Positions 24,848-33,804 of a DNA stretch of 64,000 nucleotides are shown piece after piece. The stretch is from Aliarcobacter sp017996075 (lineage in GTDB: Bacteria > Campylobacterota > Campylobacteria > Campylobacterales > Arcobacteraceae), in the NCBI RefSeq assembly GCF_051062515.1, contig NZ_JAMXEK010000001.1. One strand, given 5' to 3'. The first letter of the stretch is position 1. The number at the start of each line of letters is the position of its first letter. The position numbers were made by a program, and so were the translations under genes. A model generated the notes under the pieces. The model saw only the letters and a list, made by a program, of their open reading frames with translations. It had not been told where the DNA came from and ran no database searches.

Positions 24848-26773
24848 ATGTTTTCTACATTGAGTGTTTCTCAAACTGGGCTTAGCACATCAAAGTATGC
24901 AATTGATAATGTTAGTAACAATCAAGCAAATAGAAATACTCCAGGATACAAAAAAAGAGTAGCAGATTTAAGTGAAATAAGAATAAATGGTGTTCACCTA
25001 ACAGGTCAAGGTGTAAACTTTGGTGGAATATCAAGAGTTACTTCACAATATATGTATGACAAATTTATGCAAGAGGGAACAAAAGCTAACTATTTGGATA
25101 AATCTTCAAATATGTTAGGTGGTATTGAAAAAATTTTTGCAGAAACTGATAGTAGTGGTTTTTCAGTTGATTTAAATAGATATTTTCAATCTGTAGAAAG
25201 TCTAAGAACAAATCCTAGTTCTGAAGTAAATAGAAGTTATATGAAAACTCAAGGTGCTGTAATTGTTGAATCTTTACAAAACTTGTATTCAAGTATAGAA
25301 AAACAAGCACAAATAGAAAAAGTAGAATTAAAAACAGATGTTAATAAAGTAAATCAGATTTTAAAAGAGATTGCAGATGTAAATGTAAAAATTGAAAAAT
25401 ATGATCCATCTGTAAATGATTTACTAGATAAAAGAGATTTGCTTGAACTTGAATTATCAAAATTTGTTGATGTTGATATAAATAGAGATGCTGGTTTTTA
25501 TGAGATAAAAATCGGTGGAGTAGCTGCTGTTTCAAATAATATTTTTCATAAAGAGATAGAAATAGAAGATAGATTAACTCCTCAAATTGATAAGTTTAAT
25601 CATATTAGACAAAATGCTGACGGTTCTAGTACAGTTTTTGATTCTTTAAAATATAATTCAGATTTTACACTAAAAGCAGTACCACCTTATGATGCTGATG
25701 ATACTATAACTTATAAGTTAAATAATGAATTTTCTGTGAGTGTTAAGATTGGTGAGACTATAACTGGAAATTGGGATGGTGATCCAAATACTCCTGATAC
25801 AACTATGACTGTTAATGTTAATAATGATAATTTAACAAGAGCATTTATGGTTAAAATAAATAGTGATCCAAATATGAGTAAACTAGTTACTGCTCATAAT
25901 GGAGAATATACTCTTGATGCAAGTGGTAACAAAATTCCTATGTATCCAAATAGTGATAACTATTTAAAAATTGAGTCAAATTTACCAGGCGTTGATAACG
26001 AGTTCACTGGAAGATTTAGTATTGAAAGAAAAACTGGTACGGTTGTAAATGGAAGAGAAACTATATATAAAAATGATAAAGAGAGTAAAATTGGACAAAC
26101 TGATACAGTTTTAACTATTTTGGATCAAGATTTAAATCTGAAAAGTGGATCTATGAGAGCTCAAGTTGAGAATTTATCTACTTCAAATCCAAATAATAAG
26201 TTTCAAAAATATTTAGACCAGTTGGATCAATTTGCTCAAACTTTAGCAGATGTAAATAGCTCATACATAAGAGTTGGTGAAAATGATTATGTTTATGGAA
26301 GAGATGGATCAGAAGCACATAATACAGCACCATTTCCACCAAATGGTGGAGATATTGTAAATATGAATTTGTTTAGTGGTTCTAGTATTAAAACATTAAA
26401 ATTTGATAAAAATGCAGTAAATGATTTGAATCAACAAAACTTGGATTATTTAGCAACTCTTCAGTGGAAAGATAACTTATCATTTAAAGGTGGAGCCCAA
26501 AATTCAAACGATGTAAACTCTACTTCTTTTGTAGAGTTTTATAGGAACCTAAAAGTAGGAGTTTCTACTGATAAAGAAGAGGCAAACTATGGGTTTGAAG
26601 TACAAGATGCAATAGCTAACAATTTAGGTACAGCTTATAATGAAGTTGTAAAAGTAAATTCAGATGATGAGATGATAGATTTGATGAAATTTCAAGCAGC
26701 ATTTAGTGCAAATGCTCAAGTGATTTCAGCAGTTGATGAAATGATACAAACTCTTCTTGGGATGAAGAGATAA
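24848..26773 (+). CDS. flgK: Flagellar hook-associated protein 1 FlgK
   Basis: 641 residues. The N-terminus TLSVSQTGLSTSKYAIDNVS is the rod/hook-family D0 helix, followed by NRNTPGYKKR; the C-terminus NNLGTAYNEVVKVNSDDEMI and FQAAFSANAQVISAVDEMIQ forms the matching D0/D1 helix. The middle (about 240-450) is a variable domain. FlgK is the first hook-filament junction protein. AAAGGG at 24836-24841 serves as ribosome site. A gap of 56 nt after flgH contains TATTAT, so an internal promoter is possible. Confidence 0.95.
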   Translation: MFSTLSVSQTGLSTSKYAIDNVSNNQANRNTPGYKKRVADLSEIRINGVHLTGQGVNFGGISRVTSQYMYDKFMQEGTKANYLDKSSNMLGGIEKIFAETDSSGFSVDLNRYFQSVESLRTNPSSEVNRSYMKTQGAVIVESLQNLYSSIEKQAQIEKVELKTDVNKVNQILKEIADVNVKIEKYDPSVNDLLDKRDLLELELSKFVDVDINRDAGFYEIKIGGVAAVSNNIFHKEIEIEDRLTPQIDKFNHIRQNADGSSTVFDSLKYNSDFTLKAVPPYDADDTITYKLNNEFSVSVKIGETITGNWDGDPNTPDTTMTVNVNNDNLTRAFMVKINSDPNMSKLVTAHNGEYTLDASGNKIPMYPNSDNYLKIESNLPGVDNEFTGRFSIERKTGTVVNGRETIYKNDKESKIGQTDTVLTILDQDLNLKSGSMRAQVENLSTSNPNNKFQKYLDQLDQFAQTLADVNSSYIRVGENDYVYGRDGSEAHNTAPFPPNGGDIVNMNLFSGSSIKTLKFDKNAVNDLNQQNLDYLATLQWKDNLSFKGGAQNSNDVNSTSFVEFYRNLKVGVSTDKEEANYGFEVQDAIANNLGTAYNEVVKVNSDDEMIDLMKFQAAFSANAQVISAVDEMIQTLLGMKR

Positions 26774-26796
26774 AACTTACTAATAAGGAGTAGCAA

Positions 26797-28182
26797 ATGG
26801 CAGAGGGAATTTTAGGACTAGGACAAGGTCAAGCAGCTTCACTAAATAGTGATATGTTAGAAAAATTAAAAGCTGTTGATAGAAAAGCTACAGTTGAACC
26901 AATAGAAAAAAAACTTGAAAAATTTGAAAGTGAAAAGAAAGTTATTTCAGATGTAACAACAAAAGTAAATGAACTTTTTGATGCTGTTAAAGTTTTCTCT
27001 TTAAATCAAAGTACTGGTACAAATGCTTTTCAACAAAAAAGTGCAAATGTTTCTGGAGATGGAGTTGTTTTTGATTCAGATGATTTAAGTGCTTTAAAAA
27101 CTGGAAGTATGAGAGTTCAAGTACAAAAATTAGCGCAAAAAGATGTTTGGCAAACAAATTTATTTGATGGTGCAACTGTTACAAAAGATAGTAAGATTAA
27201 TATGGGAAATTTAACTATCAATGGAACAAGCATAGATACAACAAATAAATCATATAGTGATTTAGTTACGGAAATAAATAAAATTAGTGGAGTACAAGCT
27301 TCGATAGTAGAGAATTCAACTGGAGGTTTTAGGTTATCTGTAAAAAGTACTGAAACAGGTTTATTAAACAAGCTAACTATTGAAACATCAAATACTAAAG
27401 AAGATCCTGATAATCTACCAGATGGTACTCTTCCAGATAAAACGATTTTAGATCATTTTGGATTTAGTTATCCTGTAAATAATGTTTTAAAAGCTCAAGA
27501 TATGGAATTAACAGCAGATGGAGTAAATTACTCTTCTAGTTCAAATACAGTTACAATTGATGGATTAAAAATAACAGCTACAAAAAAAAGTGGTGATTCA
27601 ACAATAAATATAGAGAATGATACAACAACTCTTTCAGATCAAATGAAAAATTTCGCTGATAAGTTTAATGAGTTAAGAGCAACTATTGAAAATGAAATTT
27701 ATAGTGCTGATGCAAGTGTTGATAACAAAGGTGCATTAAGAGATATGCTAGCAACTATCAAAAATGAACTTTTTGGAACAGGTTCAGGAGATAAGTCTAT
27801 ATTTAGCTTTGGATTTTCACTAGATGAGAAAAGTGGTGATATACTTTTTAATCAAAAAGATTTTGAAGCTTCAATAAAAAATGGAACAGCTGACTTGGAA
27901 GCTTTATTTGCAGGAACACCTAATAAAAAAGGAATTGCAACATCTATGGATGAGGCTATTAGTATTAGTGGAGTTACAAAAAGTCTTTTAGATTATGAGA
28001 TAAATATGCTAGAAAGAGAAGAGAGATTAAAAAAAGATAAAGAAGCTGCAGAAACAACTCTTGATAATAGATACTCTGTGATGGCTCAACAATTTGCTTC
28101 ATATGGAGTTATGATAAATCAAATGGAATCATCGTTTTCTGGTTTAAAAATGCTTATTTTACAATCACAATCTTCGAATTAG
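26797..28182 (+). CDS. fliD: Flagellar filament cap protein FliD
   Basis: 461 residues. FliD_N (about 1-110: LNSDMLEKLKAVDRKATVEP and GSMRVQVQKLAQKDVW) and FliD_C (about 255-455: FADKFNELRATIENEIY, IFSFGFSLDEKSGDILFNQK, SYGVMINQMESSFSGLKMLI) flank a central variable region. It caps the filament and folds flagellin subunits. AAGGAG precedes the ATG. It is 23 nt after flgK; fliS follows after a small hairpin. Confidence 0.95.
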   Translation: MAEGILGLGQGQAASLNSDMLEKLKAVDRKATVEPIEKKLEKFESEKKVISDVTTKVNELFDAVKVFSLNQSTGTNAFQQKSANVSGDGVVFDSDDLSALKTGSMRVQVQKLAQKDVWQTNLFDGATVTKDSKINMGNLTINGTSIDTTNKSYSDLVTEINKISGVQASIVENSTGGFRLSVKSTETGLLNKLTIETSNTKEDPDNLPDGTLPDKTILDHFGFSYPVNNVLKAQDMELTADGVNYSSSSNTVTIDGLKITATKKSGDSTINIENDTTTLSDQMKNFADKFNELRATIENEIYSADASVDNKGALRDMLATIKNELFGTGSGDKSIFSFGFSLDEKSGDILFNQKDFEASIKNGTADLEALFAGTPNKKGIATSMDEAISISGVTKSLLDYEINMLEREERLKKDKEAAETTLDNRYSVMAQQFASYGVMINQMESSFSGLKMLILQSQSSN

Positions 28183-28195
28183 GAATATTAAAAAA

Positions 28196-28213
28196 GGTGG
28201 CTTTTAAGCCATC
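28196..28213 (+). terminator. Weak hairpin after fliD
   Basis: A 6-bp stem (GGTGGC / GCCATC with one G-U pair) and a 6-base loop, but with a poor T-tract. It may attenuate rather than end transcription into fliS. Confidence 0.4.
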
Positions 28214-28270
28214 TTGCATTTAAGTAAATATATAATATACTAAAATAAATTGTTTTTGGAGTTAAATTTT

Positions 28271-28627
28271 ATGGGGATTGAGCTATATAATCAACAAAAT
28301 GCAGTATCAGATGACCCTTATGCTTTGGTTTTAAAACTTTATGAAGGTATAATAAAGTATTTATCCTTTGCAAAAAGTGCAATAAATAATGGTGATGTTG
28401 AAAATAAATTTACATATATAAATAAGTCAATTGCAATATTTGATGAACTTAGAAATGTTTTAGATTTTGACGGAGGAGAAGTTGCATACTATTTAGATGG
28501 CTTATATTTGTATCAAATAGAGACTCTTTTTAGTGCTGGAGTTGATGATAATCTAAATTCAATCAATCAAGTTATAAAAGTAGTACAAGGATTAATTGAC
28601 GCATGGAAAGAAGAGACTGGTCTATAA
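28271..28627 (+). CDS. fliS: Flagellin export chaperone FliS
   Basis: 118 residues from ATG 28271. An in-frame TTG exists 21 nt upstream, but the GGAG at 28258-28261 sits 9 nt before the ATG and the protein then begins with GIELYNQQNAV, matching the FliS start (A-Y-x-x-x-x-V). DPYALVLKLYEGIIKYL is the conserved L-Y-x-G helix and INKSIAIFDELRNVLDF the second. FliS binds the flagellin C-terminal helix and prevents premature assembly. Its end overlaps the next gene by 25 nt. Confidence 0.9.
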   Translation: MGIELYNQQNAVSDDPYALVLKLYEGIIKYLSFAKSAINNGDVENKFTYINKSIAIFDELRNVLDFDGGEVAYYLDGLYLYQIETLFSAGVDDNLNSINQVIKVVQGLIDAWKEETGL

Positions 28628-28872
28628 AACTTTTGAAAGAGTTGATTTATATCGATTCTTTAGAATCTTATGAGAAAGCAAATAATTTGGTTTCTTGGTA
28701 TAGTGAGCATTTTTCTAAATCTAGTATAAATGATTTAGATTTGGAAGTAAATGATTTGAAAGTATTAGAAGAGTTATTTTATAGAAATATTAACTTTTTG
28801 AAAGAGCAACAAAAAGAAGCTGCTGAAGAGTTGAAAAATATAAAAAAAATGAAGAGTTTTCTAAAACATTAG
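28603..28872 (+). CDS. FliT-like small helical protein overlapping fliS
   Basis: 89 residues, predicted all-helical, charged, no TM or signal. It starts inside fliS (25-nt overlap), in the spot usually taken by FliT, the chaperone of FliD. Sequence conservation of FliT is too low to confirm by eye. The long overlap is compact coupling. Alternative: unrelated flagellar accessory. An internal start close to the fliS stop (TTG near 28634) would shorten it by about ten residues. Confidence 0.6.
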   Translation: MERRDWSIKLLKELIYIDSLESYEKANNLVSWYSEHFSKSSINDLDLEVNDLKVLEELFYRNINFLKEQQKEAAEELKNIKKMKSFLKH

Positions 28873-28876
28873 AAAA

Positions 28877-29512
28877 CTATTTTATGAAATATCCCTCATC
28901 AAGATTATTAAATATAATATCTTTTGGAAGTTTTTTTCTAAGCCTTTTTATCAAACTTCTAATTGCATCTAAACTTTTGAAATCTCCATCATATACCACA
29001 TCTTCTATTAAGGTATAGTTTACACATTTTCCTTGATTACATATTAGAAGATGAAGAAAATTCTTTTCATTTTTTGTCAGTTCAATTTCACTATTATTGA
29101 ATATAAATTTTTTTGATTCCATATCAAATAATGTCTCATTGTCAAACTTAAAAATATTATTATTTTTTTTAAATTTTGCAAGTTTGAAAAGTAATTCTTG
29201 AATATTAAAAGGCTTTTTAATATAGTCATCACATCCTTTTAAATAAGCACCTTTTATTGTATCAATATCAATGTTTGCACTCATAATAAATACAATTGAG
29301 TTCTTATTAATCTGTTTTATTTTTTCTAAAAGTAAAATACCATTTAAATTTGGAACAAAAATATCTAGTATAAAAAGCTCATAATCACCACTTATATTAT
29401 CAAGTGCAACTTTACCATCATAAAAAGAATCAACAATAAAATTTTCGCTTTCTAGCATATCTTTTATTGATTCATTTAATGCAAAATCATCTTCAAGCAA
29501 AAAGATTTTCAT
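28877..29512 (-). CDS. OmpR-family response regulator
   Basis: 211 residues. Receiver domain with acidic pair LLEDD near the start, phospho-acceptor Asp in ELFILDIFVPN (about residue 52) and conserved Lys in DDYIKKPF (about 102), then a winged-helix DNA-binding domain (from about 120; IELTKNEKNFLHLLICNQGK and DAIRSLIKRLRKKLP). It is a short member with a slightly reduced trans-activation loop. Encoded 20 nt after its cognate kinase gene. Targets unknown; converges on the flagellar series, which may be coincidental. Confidence 0.92.
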   Translation of the reverse strand: MKIFLLEDDFALNESIKDMLESENFIVDSFYDGKVALDNISGDYELFILDIFVPNLNGILLLEKIKQINKNSIVFIMSANIDIDTIKGAYLKGCDDYIKKPFNIQELLFKLAKFKKNNNIFKFDNETLFDMESKKFIFNNSEIELTKNEKNFLHLLICNQGKCVNYTLIEDVVYDGDFKSLDAIRSLIKRLRKKLPKDIIFNNLDEGYFIK

Positions 29513-29532
29513 AATAATTCCTCTAAAAATCG

Positions 29533-31152
29533 TTAATTATTTAGAATATATCTAAAAATATTTATAGAGTTTTGACTTAAAACCTCTATTTTAAAATTAT
29601 ATTTTTTACAAATATCACTAACTATTGCTAATCCAAGACCATGTCCACCAGTATTTTTATTTTCTCTTTTATATTTTTTGAATATTCCTTTTGGATTTTC
29701 TATTTTATCACCTTTTGAGTGAAATTCAAGGATATTATCTTTTAAGATTATAGATATAGTTGAACCAATGTTTGAATATTTTATAGCATTTGAAATATTG
29801 TTATCAACCAATCTGTTTAGCTCAATTTTGCTCATTTTAGGATAAAAATTATTGTAAGCTATAAGTTCAATTTTTCTATTCTGACAATCTGCAATTGTGC
29901 TAAAATACTTTACACGATTTTCTAGTGCTTTTTGAAGATTTATTTCAACAATTTCGTACTCAATTTTATCTTTTGTATGAAGAAATGTCATATCTTCATA
30001 TGAATTTTCTAAAGTTTTCAAAGCTCCATCTATCTTTTTTGTATATTTATCATCTCCATAAAGTTTCTCTCTTAATTGAATATTTATTGTAATAATTGAT
30101 AGAGGAGTTTTTATTTCATGAATAGAGTGTGCAATAAATTTATCTTTATAGTTTAAAAGTAGCTCTTTTGTTCTTAGTTTATAAGTAAGATATATAGCAG
30201 TTGCTCCAGCAATAAAAACAAAAAATGAAACTAACTTTAGATATAAAATATCTCTCATAAATTGATTCTCATCAAAAACAATACAAAATAAAATTTCTGC
30301 ATCGTCATATATTGGACTATTTTGAAGTAAATAAGCTATATGAAGTTTTTTATTGTCAACTGTTTTATAGTATGAAATATAACTATTTCCTCCTAAAACC
30401 CCTAAAAGTTCACTTCCTTTTTTTAATCTACCTTCTAGTTCTTCTATTGTTTTTTTATGTGAAGGTATAGTTTTAAAAGCAAAATTTCCAATATAATCAT
30501 TTGAAATAATATATGAGATGGATTTATTAATAATAGGAGTGTTATTTATAAACTCTTGAATCTCTCTTAGTTCGCTAATAAACTCATTGTAAGAGTATGA
30601 AAGCTGCAAATATTTCCCATTTTTTAAACTAGAAGTTGAGTAACTTACAAATTTTAGAAACTCTAAAGAGTATTCAGGAATTGCTACATCTATTTCTTTA
30701 CTATTTTCAAATTTTTTAAACTGTTTTTTAAGTAAAGATAGATCACTTCCAATATCTGTAAAAATAGAGCTATCTTCTATTTTTAAATCTTTGTTTAGTA
30801 TTAGAACTTCAAATTTATTATATTCTAAATCTTTATTTAAAATTGTTTTTATACTATCAACATCTAACCCTTTTTCTAAAAGAGCTAAAGCTATTTTGTG
30901 CTTCTCTTTTATAAGCTCTTTTTTATTGTGGTACTTTTGTAAAACTTTTGTTAAAAGAGCTGAACTTTTATCCTTTATTTTGAAAAAAAGTATCTCTTGA
31001 TTTTTTGAGTTATTTAATTTTATATTTTCTTGTAATATAAAATATGCAAATAGTGTAATAAATAAAAAAATTAAGATATTGACAAACAACAAAGTTGATG
31101 ATTTTGGTAATTTTATATTCAATTTCTCTCCTGAAAAATTTATTTTACACAA
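29533..31152 (-). CDS. Membrane sensor histidine kinase of the 28.9-31.2 kb two-component system
   Basis: 539 residues. TM1 about 18-40, a large periplasmic sensor region (about 45-295, double-Cache-like by size, not proven), TM2 about 303-322, then a HisKA motif in KFIAHSIHEIKTPLSIIT and a HATPase with N box LVDNNISNAIKYS and a G box GGHGLGLAIVSDICKKY. The F box is weak and the first G box is degenerate (EFHSKGDKIENP instead of D-x-G-x-G). The response regulator gene follows. The signal cannot be inferred. Confidence 0.9.
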   Translation of the reverse strand: MCKINFSGEKLNIKLPKSSTLLFVNILIFLFITLFAYFILQENIKLNNSKNQEILFFKIKDKSSALLTKVLQKYHNKKELIKEKHKIALALLEKGLDVDSIKTILNKDLEYNKFEVLILNKDLKIEDSSIFTDIGSDLSLLKKQFKKFENSKEIDVAIPEYSLEFLKFVSYSTSSLKNGKYLQLSYSYNEFISELREIQEFINNTPIINKSISYIISNDYIGNFAFKTIPSHKKTIEELEGRLKKGSELLGVLGGNSYISYYKTVDNKKLHIAYLLQNSPIYDDAEILFCIVFDENQFMRDILYLKLVSFFVFIAGATAIYLTYKLRTKELLLNYKDKFIAHSIHEIKTPLSIITINIQLREKLYGDDKYTKKIDGALKTLENSYEDMTFLHTKDKIEYEIVEINLQKALENRVKYFSTIADCQNRKIELIAYNNFYPKMSKIELNRLVDNNISNAIKYSNIGSTISIILKDNILEFHSKGDKIENPKGIFKKYKRENKNTGGHGLGLAIVSDICKKYNFKIEVLSQNSINIFRYILNN

Positions 31153-31270
31153 AATTAGTTTAAATTAGTAATTTTTTTAAATAATTTCTAATTTTGCCAT
31201 TTGATTGACATTTGTGTTATATATAATTATTTTGCCGAAAAGGTTAATAAAAACGAACAAGGAAATTACT

Positions 31271-31468
31271 TTGAATAGTTCTATTAATATAGGGGATTTC
31301 TATATAATAGATTTCTCGTCATCAAATGATTTAGGGGCAAGAGCTTTTTTTTACGATTATATCGATGAAGAGTTTGAAGAAGATGATGGCAACGACTGGA
31401 TAAAGTTAAATAACAATGATAATGTTTTTATTGATTTAAAAGGCATACCTTATTCTATATTCATCTAA
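31271..31468 (+). CDS. 65-residue acidic hypothetical protein
   Basis: A longer frame begins at TTG 31205, but TTG 31271 is favoured: AAGGA at 31258-31262 is 8 nt upstream and the preceding stretch is promoter-like. The protein contains INIGDFYIIDFSSSNDLG, an EEFEEDDGNDW acidic patch and a hydrophobic C-terminus (FIDLKGIPYSIFI). The fold may be a small beta domain. It is flanked by the kinase gene (divergent) and pyk (convergent), with a shared terminator. No known family recognised. Confidence 0.6.
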   Translation: MNSSINIGDFYIIDFSSSNDLGARAFFYDYIDEEFEEDDGNDWIKLNNNDNVFIDLKGIPYSIFI

Positions 31469-31473
31469 TTTTT

Positions 31474-31500
31474 AAAAAGAGAGGCAAAGCCTCTCTTTTT
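31474..31500. terminator. Bidirectional terminator between the 65-aa gene and pyk
   Basis: 12-bp perfect arms (AAAAAGAGAGGC at 31474-31485 and its complement at 31489-31500) with a 3-base AAA loop and flanking A and T runs, so it can terminate both strands. Confidence 0.85.
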
Positions 31501-32982
31501 TTATGCTAAATTTACTTTTTTTTCAGTTTTTATTTTTTCTCTATTTTCTTTAAAGTTTAAGTAAAACTCTATTTCACTAGGAGTTAAAATTTTTATAGTA
31601 TTTGTACTTCCTGGAATTCCAACAGGATAACCAACTGTACATATATATAATCCTTTTTTATTTAAAATTTCTCTTTTTTCTAAACTTCTTAACATTCTTT
31701 GAATCATTTTTGAAGCTTGAGCTTCTTTTACTGTTGTAATTGGTTCAACTCCCCAAAGAGCAGTTAGACCAGTAAGTGTCTCTTTGTCGTGTGCAAAAGT
31801 ATATAATGGAGTTATTGGTCTATATCTTGACATCTTTCTAGCAGAATTTCCGCTACTTGTAAGTGATAAAATACCATCTGCACTTAAGTCATCTGCAAGT
31901 TTTGTAACTGTTGCTTGAATTACATCAAACTCATCAAGATATGTAAATTTGTATCTTTTTTCGTGGTCAAATATTTTTTCTGTTTGACTTATAATATTAT
32001 GCATTGTTTCAACAACATTTACAGGGTTTTCTCCAACTGCACTCTCTTCACTTAGCATTACAATATCAGTTCCATCCAAAACAGCATTTGCAACATCTGA
32101 AATCTCAGCTCTTGTTGCTCTTTCATTTTGTGTCATTGATAGAAGCATTTGAGTTGCAGTAATTACAGGAATTCCTTTTGCATTTGATTTTTTTATTAAC
32201 ATTTTTTGAATTGTTGGAACATCATAATATGGAACTTCTATTCCTAAATCTCCTCTTGCTACCATTATTCCATCACTTGTTTCAATGATTTCATCGATAT
32301 TTGAAACTGCATCAAATTTTTCTATTTTAGCTATTAACTTACCTTTGTAATCTCCCAAAAGTTCTCTTGCTCTTCTCATATCTTTTGCATTTTGTACAAA
32401 TGATATTGCAAAATAGTCAACCCTATTTTTTACTCCCCAAGCAATATCAGCTTCATCTTTTTTTGTAATAACTTCAATATTTATAACTGTATTTGGAAAA
32501 TTAACCCCTTTTCTTGAGCTTAGAGTTCCACTATTTTCAATTTGGGCTTTTACATTTGGTTTTACTTCTATTACTTTTGCTCTAATAATTCCATCATACA
32601 AATAGATATATTCATCAACTTTGATTTTTTTCAAAATATCTGGATAATTTATTGAAACAATATAGTCTTTATCGGCTCTTTTTTCACCTATAATCTCTTT
32701 TTCACAAAATGTTATAATATCACCACTTTCTAGTAAAAATGGCTCTTTTAATTCTCCAACTCTTATTTTTGGCCCAGATATATCTTGAAGTATTCCTACT
32801 ATCTTTTTTTTATTTTCCATAGCTTTTCTTATATTGTCTAAAGTTTCTTGGTGATACTCGTGACTTCCATGTGAAAAATTAAGTCTAAACATATTTGCAC
32901 CAGCGTCAATTAATTTTTCAATCATCTCCAAACTGTTACTTGCAGGCCCTAGTGTTGCTAAAATTTTTGTTTTTTTATCCAT
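31501..32982 (-). CDS. pyk: Pyruvate kinase
   Basis: 493 residues. The last glycolytic step: PEP + ADP to pyruvate + ATP. N-terminal TKILATLGPASNSLEMIEKL and FRLNFSHGSHEYH; the B domain follows; IAKIEKFDAVSNIDEIIE has the catalytic Lys, IMVARGDLGIEVP the metal-binding region, and the C-terminal domain (about 355-480) is present with SSGNSARKMSRYRP. Monocistronic with a clear terminator. The C-terminal tail (KENREKIKTEKKVNLA) is a short charged extension. Confidence 0.96.
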   Translation of the reverse strand: MDKKTKILATLGPASNSLEMIEKLIDAGANMFRLNFSHGSHEYHQETLDNIRKAMENKKKIVGILQDISGPKIRVGELKEPFLLESGDIITFCEKEIIGEKRADKDYIVSINYPDILKKIKVDEYIYLYDGIIRAKVIEVKPNVKAQIENSGTLSSRKGVNFPNTVINIEVITKKDEADIAWGVKNRVDYFAISFVQNAKDMRRARELLGDYKGKLIAKIEKFDAVSNIDEIIETSDGIMVARGDLGIEVPYYDVPTIQKMLIKKSNAKGIPVITATQMLLSMTQNERATRAEISDVANAVLDGTDIVMLSEESAVGENPVNVVETMHNIISQTEKIFDHEKRYKFTYLDEFDVIQATVTKLADDLSADGILSLTSSGNSARKMSRYRPITPLYTFAHDKETLTGLTALWGVEPITTVKEAQASKMIQRMLRSLEKREILNKKGLYICTVGYPVGIPGSTNTIKILTPSEIEFYLNFKENREKIKTEKKVNLA

Positions 32983-33106
32983 AAAATATCTCCTATTTTG
33001 ATTTGTTATTATATTTAATTATTAATTACTTTTTAATTACAAATTGCTATAAAATAGATATAAGATGAATATTAGTATAATTTTGGATAATATTAATAGG
33101 AAGAAG

Positions 33107-33307
33107 ATGAAAGTTATTATAAATGGGCAAGATAAAATTTTAGAAGATGATTTAAGCCTACAAGAAATTATACAAAATTTAAATATTGAAGATAAAGTTA
33201 TGGCTTGTGCTGTAAATATGGATATTGTAAAAAAAGAGAGTTGGAGCAGTTATATATTAAAAGATAATGACACCATAGAGCTTTTAAACTTTGTTGGGGG
33301 TGGATGA
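33107..33307 (+). CDS. thiS: Sulfur carrier protein ThiS
   Basis: 66 residues from ATG 33107 (AGGA at 33098-33101, 5 nt spacing); an in-frame ATG at 33065 is rejected because 66 residues is the exact family length. KVIINGQDKILEDDLSLQEI is the ubiquitin-like start, and the protein ends in FVGGG, the C-terminal Gly-Gly that is adenylated and thiocarboxylated by ThiF. It supplies sulfur for the thiazole part of thiamine. No other thiamine gene is nearby. It is followed by the YraN-family gene after 3 nt. Confidence 0.88.
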   Translation: MKVIINGQDKILEDDLSLQEIIQNLNIEDKVMACAVNMDIVKKESWSSYILKDNDTIELLNFVGGG

Positions 33308-33310
33308 TTT

Positions 33311-33643
33311 ATGAGTCGAGAAAAAGGAGATTTTGCTGAAAAAAGAGCAATATCTTTTTTAACTGACTTAAATTTTATGATAATTGAGACAAATTTTTAT
33401 GCTAAAAAACTAGGTGAGATTGATATTATTGCAAAAAAAGATGATGTTTATCATTTTTGTGAAGTAAAATCTGCTCAAACTTTTGAATTAGCGGTTCAAA
33501 ATTTAACAAAATCTAAATTATCAAAAATAAAAAGAAGTGTTGATTATTATTTACAAATAAAAAAATTAAATGTAGCATTTTGTATAGATGCAGTCGTTGT
33601 AAATGATGATTCAATTGAGATTTTGGAAAATATTACTATGTAG
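33311..33643 (+). CDS. yraN: YraN/UPF0102 family putative endonuclease-like protein
   Basis: 110 residues. GDFAEKRAISFLTDLNFMII, then NFYAKKLGEIDIIAKKDDVYH and FCEVKSAQ show the core of the restriction-endonuclease-like fold (E-x-n-D-x-n-E-V-K) of UPF0102. The family is conserved but its substrate is not established. ATG 33311 is 3 nt from the thiS stop, an operon arrangement common only by proximity. A strong hairpin follows. Confidence 0.9.
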   Translation: MSREKGDFAEKRAISFLTDLNFMIIETNFYAKKLGEIDIIAKKDDVYHFCEVKSAQTFELAVQNLTKSKLSKIKRSVDYYLQIKKLNVAFCIDAVVVNDDSIEILENITM

Positions 33644-33647
33644 AAAG

Positions 33648-33680
33648 ACCAAAGGTGAAGGTCGCAGAAACACCTTTGGT
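33648..33680 (+). terminator. Terminator after yraN
   Basis: 10-bp perfect arms (33648-33657 and 33671-33680) with an unusually ordered 13-base loop, AAGGTCGCAGAAA, followed by TTTATT. A second hairpin (8-bp arms, CTTTTGTA and its complement, centred near 33700) lies 12 nt further on. Confidence 0.65.
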
Positions 33681-33804
33681 TTTATTGTATATACTTTTGT
33701 AGTACAAAAGAATTATAATTTATTTTAATAGCAGTAAACTAGCATTTTATAAAAATATTTTCAAAATTTACTTTTAACCTATTTTTATATATCTAAAATT
33801 ACTT

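Noticed and set aside
33648..33680. Possible SRP (4.5S) RNA apex, GAAGGTCGCAG
   Set aside because: The GGAA tetraloop and the long two-sided helix of SRP RNA are missing; the sequence is better explained as a terminator.
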